Shown here one piece after another: positions 58,650 through 64,000 of a DNA stretch of 64,000 nt. The translations under genes and the position numbers were made by a program. The stretch is from Gonocerus acuteangulatus (lineage: Eukaryota; Arthropoda; Insecta; Hemiptera; Coreidae), in assembly GCA_946811695.1 (NCBI GenBank), contig OX328130.1, positions 70,171,973 to 70,235,972 on the forward strand. The letters run 5' to 3'. Each line of letters opens with the position of its first letter. The stretch's first letter is position 1. Under the pieces are notes generated by a model, which worked only from the letters and a program-made list of their open reading frames with translations, was not told where the DNA came from and searched no databases.

Positions 58650-60058
58650 TAGGGTAAATGACCCGATTGTTGACACTGCTCCTTAAGTTGACACTTCAAA
58701 TTTAAATTTGAAAAATAACATTTTGATTAAAGATAATTCAATAAGTTTACGTCCAATAGAAAGAGCAGTTGTTGGAGAATAATGTTGACTAACCCGTTCA
58801 ACTATGCAACTCTGTTAAAAACATGTGCCGCCATTTTAGTATGAAAAATACTCGAGTCAACTTCTCTTCCTCTTTTTCCTTAGTGAATTTGACAAGGGAT
58901 TATGAATATTTCTTAAGATTTTTTTTTGGTAATGCATGCATTTAATGTTTTTTTTTATTTTATATATATAGGAACTCTATGATACTTAAATTTAAGTACA
59001 AATGGTTTGACATACATTACATAAAGAGATCTTGAGATAATGGTAGTGTCAACATTGGGAACACAATATGCAACCATGGCTCCTTTTCTTGTCACTAGTG
59101 TCAACTCTAGGAAAACGGTAGTCACTGATGCATAGGGAAAAATGTAGTTGAGATTTTCATTAGGAATCCATCTATCCAGATTTTATTAATTTCTTATGAC
59201 TGGAACCTTAAGTTGACAGCCTGTTTTCCTAATGTTGACATTCTGTTCCTAATGTTGACAGGCAATTTTACACAAAAAGTTAAAGATGAGAGATTGTTCA
59301 AAAGTGACCCAGGGATGAAAGATGAAAATGGCTGTAATAAGCAAGTTATACACAAAGTGGACGTTATAAGAGTAGGTGATTATTGTATAGTTCTAGTTGA
59401 AGGAAAAACAGCACAAGTGGTGAGGTGGATTTCCGCCAACGAAGTTGGCCCTTGACGCTAGCAATAGACTAAAAACTGTTTCCTTCGCTGATAGCAGGAT
59501 TTTCCAATATCTACTAGCCAAATTACTAGTAAACTTAACAATCCTCTAGTATTTGGATATAATACATTAATTTAAAGAACCACTGACTCTACATGGAAAA
59601 ATTTGGAGGCCTACCTGTTTGTCTTCCTAGTTCTGATTTTTTGTTAAAAATAATTTTTATACCTAATTGTTTGTTTTTCAAAATGGATCTTTTTAAAATT
59701 CATTAAATTTTCCATTTTTCCTGCTATTTTCCATACAATTTGTTTGTTTTTTTTAATGGATAAAGTTGTATTATTTTCATTTTCCCTCACTGTCATCCTT
59801 AGGAACAGAAAAGTCAAACTTAGGCACCGACCTACTGCTAACGTGTCAACATTAGGACCATAGTAAGGCAGCATTTATTGATTTATTTTTCTTGAAATAC
59901 TTGATGTATCTAAAATGGGTTTATGTGCATTTCTTATACAATGAGCTGACGAACAATTTGATATATTTAAAATCTATTATGTACAAAAACGAAGGGAAAA
60001 ATTATTTGAAATAAAATAACCCTTCCTTAAAGTGTCAACTATTGGGTCACTTACCCTA
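58650..60058. mobile_element. 1.4-kb TA-flanked DNA transposon with repeated TGTTGACA motif
   Basis: TA at 58650-58651 and 60057-60058 flanks an element starting GGGTAAATGACCCGATTG and TTGACAC, ending with the inverse GTGTCAACTATTGGGTCAC and TTACCC. The inverted ends are about 24 bp with four mismatches or fewer. GTTGACA or its inverse recurs about ten times through the element. One + strand frame (59213-59455) encodes KVKDERLFKSDPGMKDENG, then VDVIRVGDYCIVLVEGKTAQ; its family is not recognised and no catalytic triad is visible. A Tc1/mariner- or pogo-type origin is inferred from the TA target. Confidence 0.75.
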
Positions 60059-60434
60059 CCCTATATAAAAATACACAAACACTTCACGTTTTTGTCAATT
60101 GATCTGGATGAATAATAAAAGCATGCACAAGTAAGAAGAGGTCATCAAACAATCATGGCAACACAGGAACCGTATAGAGCGCCCCTAGTGGTAGAAATAA
60201 CAACCAATCCCGAGTTTCGGTTCTTTAACCGATAAAATGAGAAACAATTTTCTGTAGATTATAATAGAGATTTCCGAACGGAAGTCAAACAGGCCGAGTT
60301 TGTAATTTCCGCTGCTAGTAAGAGTAGGTGTTAACATTTTTCTCATAATATTTTCTATATGTGTTCCATGCTTACCAAATGTTATTAGAAATAAAAAAAA
60401 AAAAAAAAAAATATAGTATCTCCCCAAAAAAATA
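60059..60434. other. Non-coding spacer
   Basis: An A-run is at 60390-60410 and a short repeated AATATAGTATCT beside it. No gene is recognised. Confidence 0.35.
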
Positions 60435-60758
60435 TAGTATCTGCCCTTAGGGGCAGATACTATAGAGGTATCTGATTCATGACCATACGGTACAGTAGGG
60501 AGATAGTGTGGTCAGTAATATGCTCCGGCCGCCTGATTTTCCCCTTGGCTGCTTCGACTGCTAGAGTCATTAGCACCAACCAAGGTACCCATTATTAAAT
60601 TAATTAAAGGCTGGGTTGGCCTAGGGACGGTCAGGGAGGCCGAATTCAACCGGTGAACGAAGACACTAGAAGAAAAAATCTTTAGTGCTTGCTCGGGATT
60701 TGAACTTAGGCCTCCAGCTTATCAGTCCAGTGCTCTACCACTGAGCTAACCTCGCCCC
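60435..60758 (-). mobile_element. tRNA-derived SINE, family B, full copy
   Basis: The - strand starts GGGGCGAGGTTAGCTCAGTG and then GTAGAGC (A box), with the B-box-like AGTTCAAATCCCG. The body (CGGCCTCCCTGACCGTCCC; GTACCTTGGTTGGTGC) matches 21755-21985. It ends with CTATAGTATCTGCCCCTAAG, where a small palindrome (GTATCTGCCC...GGGCAGATAC) forms. Confidence 0.8.
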
Positions 60759-60937
60759 TATTAGAAATAAGAAGTTATGTAAACACGCTGAGATGACGAA
60801 GTTCCAGTGAGTTGGACTTTTTGTGTATTTATCTACAATCCGGAAGAAAATTAATTAAAAAGTTAAAACGTTTGCTGCTACTAATAATAATACTAAGATT
60901 ATATTGAACAAATTACTTATGAATTTGCTTAGTTATA

Positions 60938-60995
<58 letters not shown>
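60759..60995. repeat. Spacer ending in a (TA)n tract
   Basis: 60780-60820 has a family 1-like end (GATGACGAAGTTCCAGTGAG, TTGGACTTTT). (TA)n covers about 60942-60992 and abuts the LINE fragment. Confidence 0.6.
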
Positions 60996-61980
60996 GACAG
61001 TCGAAACACACTTCAATCATTAAATAATTACACAATTAATGATCCACTTATTAAGCAAATGCGACAAATACTTTACAATCTTATTCAACAAGACATTCAC
61101 GAACACTTCATATGGATTAAAGGGCATTCTGGTATTGTTGGAAATGAACTTGCTGACCTAGCAGCTAAATCAGCCTCTAAAGATCTAAGCGTACCAGAAT
61201 GCTTTAACGAAATTAGAAAAACACATTTAAAAAGGCAGTTACTGACAGATACAATGAGACAATGGCAAGAAGACTGGACATTAACTAAAAAAGGACAACA
61301 CTTAAAGATATTTATACTTTGACTCTCAAAGAATACTTTGACAAAAATTATGCTAAAACAAATTTTTAAGTGACAAAATTGTTAACAGGACATGGGACAG
61401 TCAATTCATACTTTTATAGATTTGGACTAAGCCATGATGAAAGCTGTTACTGTGACTTCAATGCAACACAGACATATCGTCGATACAAAAGCAAACTAAC
61501 GAATATGAAAATCACCACTTTTCAGAGTGGAAAAGTATTTATTCATAACTTTTTTTTGGACAGTCAAATATTCGGCAGATTTGACCTTTTGATAGTGGAA
61601 TACTTTCCCTTTAATAGAGTGAAGTGAGATTGAAGAATTTGCCGTAAATAAGTCCAGTAGAAAATATTAAAGATTGACAATGAAAGATGCATTTTTTCAT
61701 ATTCGTTAGTTTGCATTTGTGTCGACTATATCACCATTTTCTGTACGACTGCACAGTTATAACTGAAGAAAGAAAAACATTACAGACATACGTGACCAAA
61801 CACATAGGCCATTGGCCTGTTGCTGAAAAAATATTATTTCTTAAGAGCGAAAGGGCTTTAAAAAAATTTGCTGAACATATTTCTACAAAAATGGGATACT
61901 GGAAAAATCATTATAGTTGAGAAAAAACAAATCCTTTGATTTCTTTCATATAGAAGATGTAGCTTTGTTTTGTATTCTAA
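60996..61980 (+). pseudogene. Jockey-clade LINE, RNase H to C-terminus, split by a MITE
   Basis: The frame opens at the (TA)n with DSRNTLQSL, then FIWIKGHSGIVGNELADLAA (RNase H), NEIRKTHLKRQLLTDTMRQW, and after a frameshift near 61320-61370, TKLLTGHGTVNSYFYRFGLS and ESCYCDFNATQT. The zinc-knuckle is interrupted at 61474 by a 254-bp insertion. Beyond it the same frame resumes at 61732 with HHFLYDCTVITEERKTL, which supplies the final His and Cys, and ends at 61918-61920. A (TTTTA)n tail lies near 61985-62013. RT and endonuclease are absent. Confidence 0.85.
61474..61731. mobile_element. 250-bp MITE inside the LINE zinc-knuckle
   Basis: ATAT at 61474-61477 and 61728-61731 flanks the element (a TA target within it is also possible). 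The left end is CGTCGATACAAAAGCAAAC and the right end is the inverse of AGTCGACACAAATGCAAAC; the match continues through TAACGAATATGAAA (33 bp, three mismatches). The two coding blocks on either side are in the same frame once one ATAT and the element are disregarded. Confidence 0.85.
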
Positions 61981-62015
61981 TCCCTTTTTTATTTTATTTT
62001 GTTTTATTTTTTTAC

Positions 62016-62361
62016 TTCATCTATATATACAAAAATCACGTGTCTGTCTGTTTTTCTGTTTGTTCCTTATACAAATTTACACCGTTTGGCCGAGTTTGAC
62101 CGGATCTTTACAACACATTTTTCTCTTTAGTTGACCAGAGCGAATACCAAGTTTCGTTGAAATACAACTCAAATTATGGCTGGTATTGGCAAATAACTAC
62201 TTTGGCTCCGGAGTAAACCACCTCTCCAGATGGTCCGATTTTGTTGGTTAACGAACTCGTTCAATCGTTTGATTGGGGAATACTACATACCAAGTTTCGT
62301 GGGGAAGAAACAAAAACTCTGGCCGTTATCGTGTTAACGGACACACACACATATATATATC

Positions 62362-62436
<75 letters not shown>

Positions 62437-62444
62437 GGTGTCCC
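62016..62444. repeat. Partial HINE-like family 2 and (TA)n
   Basis: GTTAACGAACTCGTTCAATC and GGCCGTTATCGTGTTAACGG are family 2 blocks, and (TA)n covers about 62352-62432. 62035-62095 is the ACAAATTTACACCGTTTGGC repeat related to 37740. Confidence 0.65.
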
Positions 62445-63254
62445 GTAAATGTCTAGTCATATTGTGAGGGGTGATAGAGGACCTATAGGGGAACAAAAAA
62501 TGTTCTATGACGATTTCCCGAATTCTCTCCCATAAGGGAGAAAACGTCGTTTTATTGTTTTTTCGAGACCAACGTGATTTTTAGAAGAATAATCGTTGTA
62601 GCTCCGTCCTAGGTGGTAGAAAGGGGGTGAAACCTATCGAAAGCTGAGTAAATTTACTATAAGACTAGTTGAAAGTAAACGTAAAAATGAATGAATGTAA
62701 GCATGTATATGTTACCAAAAGAAAGCTATTCTAAATTTCCTGACATTTTATTGATATTTCTTTCGAGCATTACTCCTCAATGGGCGGGGTCTGTGATTTC
62801 CGGGTTTTAGAAAAACTTTCTCATTTAACCAGCTTTCCATTCATGTATCACAACCCTGTATTATTTCCGGGAAATATCCTAGGCTAGGTCAAAATAGTCA
62901 AATTTAAAAATTTGGTCAAAAGGTCAAAAGTTTTGTTCAAGAAAAATTGGCTACACTGAACCATTCAGATTGTGACGGCCATTTTGAATCGACAGGCATT
63001 TTGAATAATGTCTCAAATTTATTTCTTGATGTTCCTGATAATTTGAATAACTCGAGCTCATTGATGGCTTTACAGAATTATTTAATCATGTAATGCAGTT
63101 TATTTCAATTTTATTTCAACAGTCACTGTCTAACTTAGGAGTGCTGGCCTTTCTTTGATAAGAGCTATCTATTCCCAGGCTCTGGTGCTGGCCTCTGTCG
63201 GTTTTTTTCAGGGCTGCTGCGGTACTGGCCTCTGTTGGCTGTCTCACGAACTAA
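62445..63254. other. Repeat end ACAGGGTGTCCC and unique sequence
   Basis: TACAGGGTGTCCCGTAAATG directly after (TA)n looks like the terminus of a TA-targeting element, but no inverse end was found. TGCTGGCCTCTGT occurs twice near 63185-63230. No gene is seen. Confidence 0.35.
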
Positions 63255-63388
63255 ATCTAGACAGATATAAACAAATTCACAGAGTTTGACCGATTTTGAC
63301 GTAACTTGGTATAAAGGTAGATTTTGATACGGGGAGAGTCAAAGGCATAAAGTAGGTGTAGCATTGCACACTGGGTAACAACTAGTGT
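63255..63388 (+). mobile_element. Helitron-like CTAGT-ending fragment (tentative)
   Basis: GATTTTGACGTAACTTGGTA to GCACACTGGGTAACAACTAGT, split at 20 bases, matches the right end at 38150-38241. Confidence 0.4.
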
Positions 63389-64000
63389 TCTATATTTAGA
63401 ATGCAATCATAAATAATAGAAAAACCTATTAATAAGTAATCAATTACATGCTATTTGTCATGTACAGCACTTGTAGAAAATAAACTATACTCCCTTCCCT
63501 AAGGGTCACTTAGGGAAGGAAATAAATAAAAAATAAATTATATATTTATATATCCAAGTTCCTATGTGGATATGTGTATGTATATATGGATATATAAACG
63601 CACTGCTGCCTAAATATACAACTATCCATATAGTGCATAGGCTTTCCGGTAGGATTACAAATAGTATATTCAAATTACGCATTAGACAGTATGACCAACC
63701 GTAATGGCTTAATAATCAGGCCTAGCCACTTAGCTGGATGATATATTCATGGAGATGTGTATTGCTCCGAAGGGTATCGAATCGGGTGTATATATCTAAT
63801 GCAAATAGTACTTATGCGGAAGTACAAATTAGGGGTAAAAGAACCGGAAAAATGTAATAACTAGAGCCCGGAAGTTTGGAAAAATGCCTTTTATTATCTT
63901 ACTGGATATATTCATGGAGATGTGTATTGCTCCGAAGGGTATCGATTCGTGTGTATATATCTAATGCAATTAGTAGTTATGAGGAAGTACTAATTAGGGG
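63389..64000. repeat. Spacer with a ~98-bp direct duplication at the window edge
   Basis: 63740-63830 and 63906-64000 share ATATTCATGGAGATGTGTAT and GGAAGTAC...AATTAGGGG, at 166-bp spacing. The array may continue beyond the window. Confidence 0.7.

Overview
The window is AT-rich nuclear DNA from an animal, most likely an arthropod. It has spliced coding exons, long (TA)n runs, satellites, tRNA-derived SINEs, Jockey- and R1-clade LINE remnants, and Tc1, PIF/Harbinger, hAT-like and Helitron elements. There are no operons and no intact single-exon cellular genes. The species cannot be named from the sequence.

The best host gene is on the + strand between 2542 and 6827. Three exons join in phase and encode the C-terminal part of a PC-esterase (PCED1/FAM113-like) protein: the catalytic DGIH block, a linker, then a lysine-rich and Asn/Tyr-rich tail. 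Its last intron (2847-6090) holds a SINE, a dead copy of an unclassified DDE-like invertebrate gene family (3680-5380), and pieces of an interspersed repeat. The intron before the first visible exon carries a ~46-bp minisatellite. A second possible host gene is suggested by short coding-like segments with good splice signals between 9856 and 15392.

Most of the rest is nested repeats. The commonest are three related families of about 1 kb that share an unusual design: a short subterminal inverted repeat at each end, a hairpin just inside one end, and a hairpin followed by CGGACTTTT at the other. I propose they are Helentron-associated (HINE/DINE-1-like) elements; I call them HINE-like families 1, 2 and 3. 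Families 1 and 2 carry (TA)n microsatellites at a fixed internal place, and one family 1 copy has grown a 79-bp satellite inside itself (53718-55533). Other arrays are a 38-unit, 71-bp satellite made from the coding sequence of a PIF/Harbinger transposase (17099-19796) and a 37-unit, 32-bp array beside a Tc1 element (51481-52669).

Insertions that can be delimited from the sequence are: a Helitron at 26647-28267 with a paralogous empty site; a hAT MITE at 22784-23437 (8-bp duplication); a 300-bp inverted-repeat element at 45867-46166 (5-bp duplication); a Tc1 element at 49840-51449 (TA); a 1.4-kb TA-flanked transposon at 58652-60056; a 250-bp MITE inside a LINE at 61478-61727; a 5'-truncated Jockey LINE at 15879-16785 (13-bp duplication); and an R1-clade LINE at 31323-33785 set between (CA)n/(TA)n tracts. 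All transposon coding regions seen are broken by stops, frameshifts or deletions.
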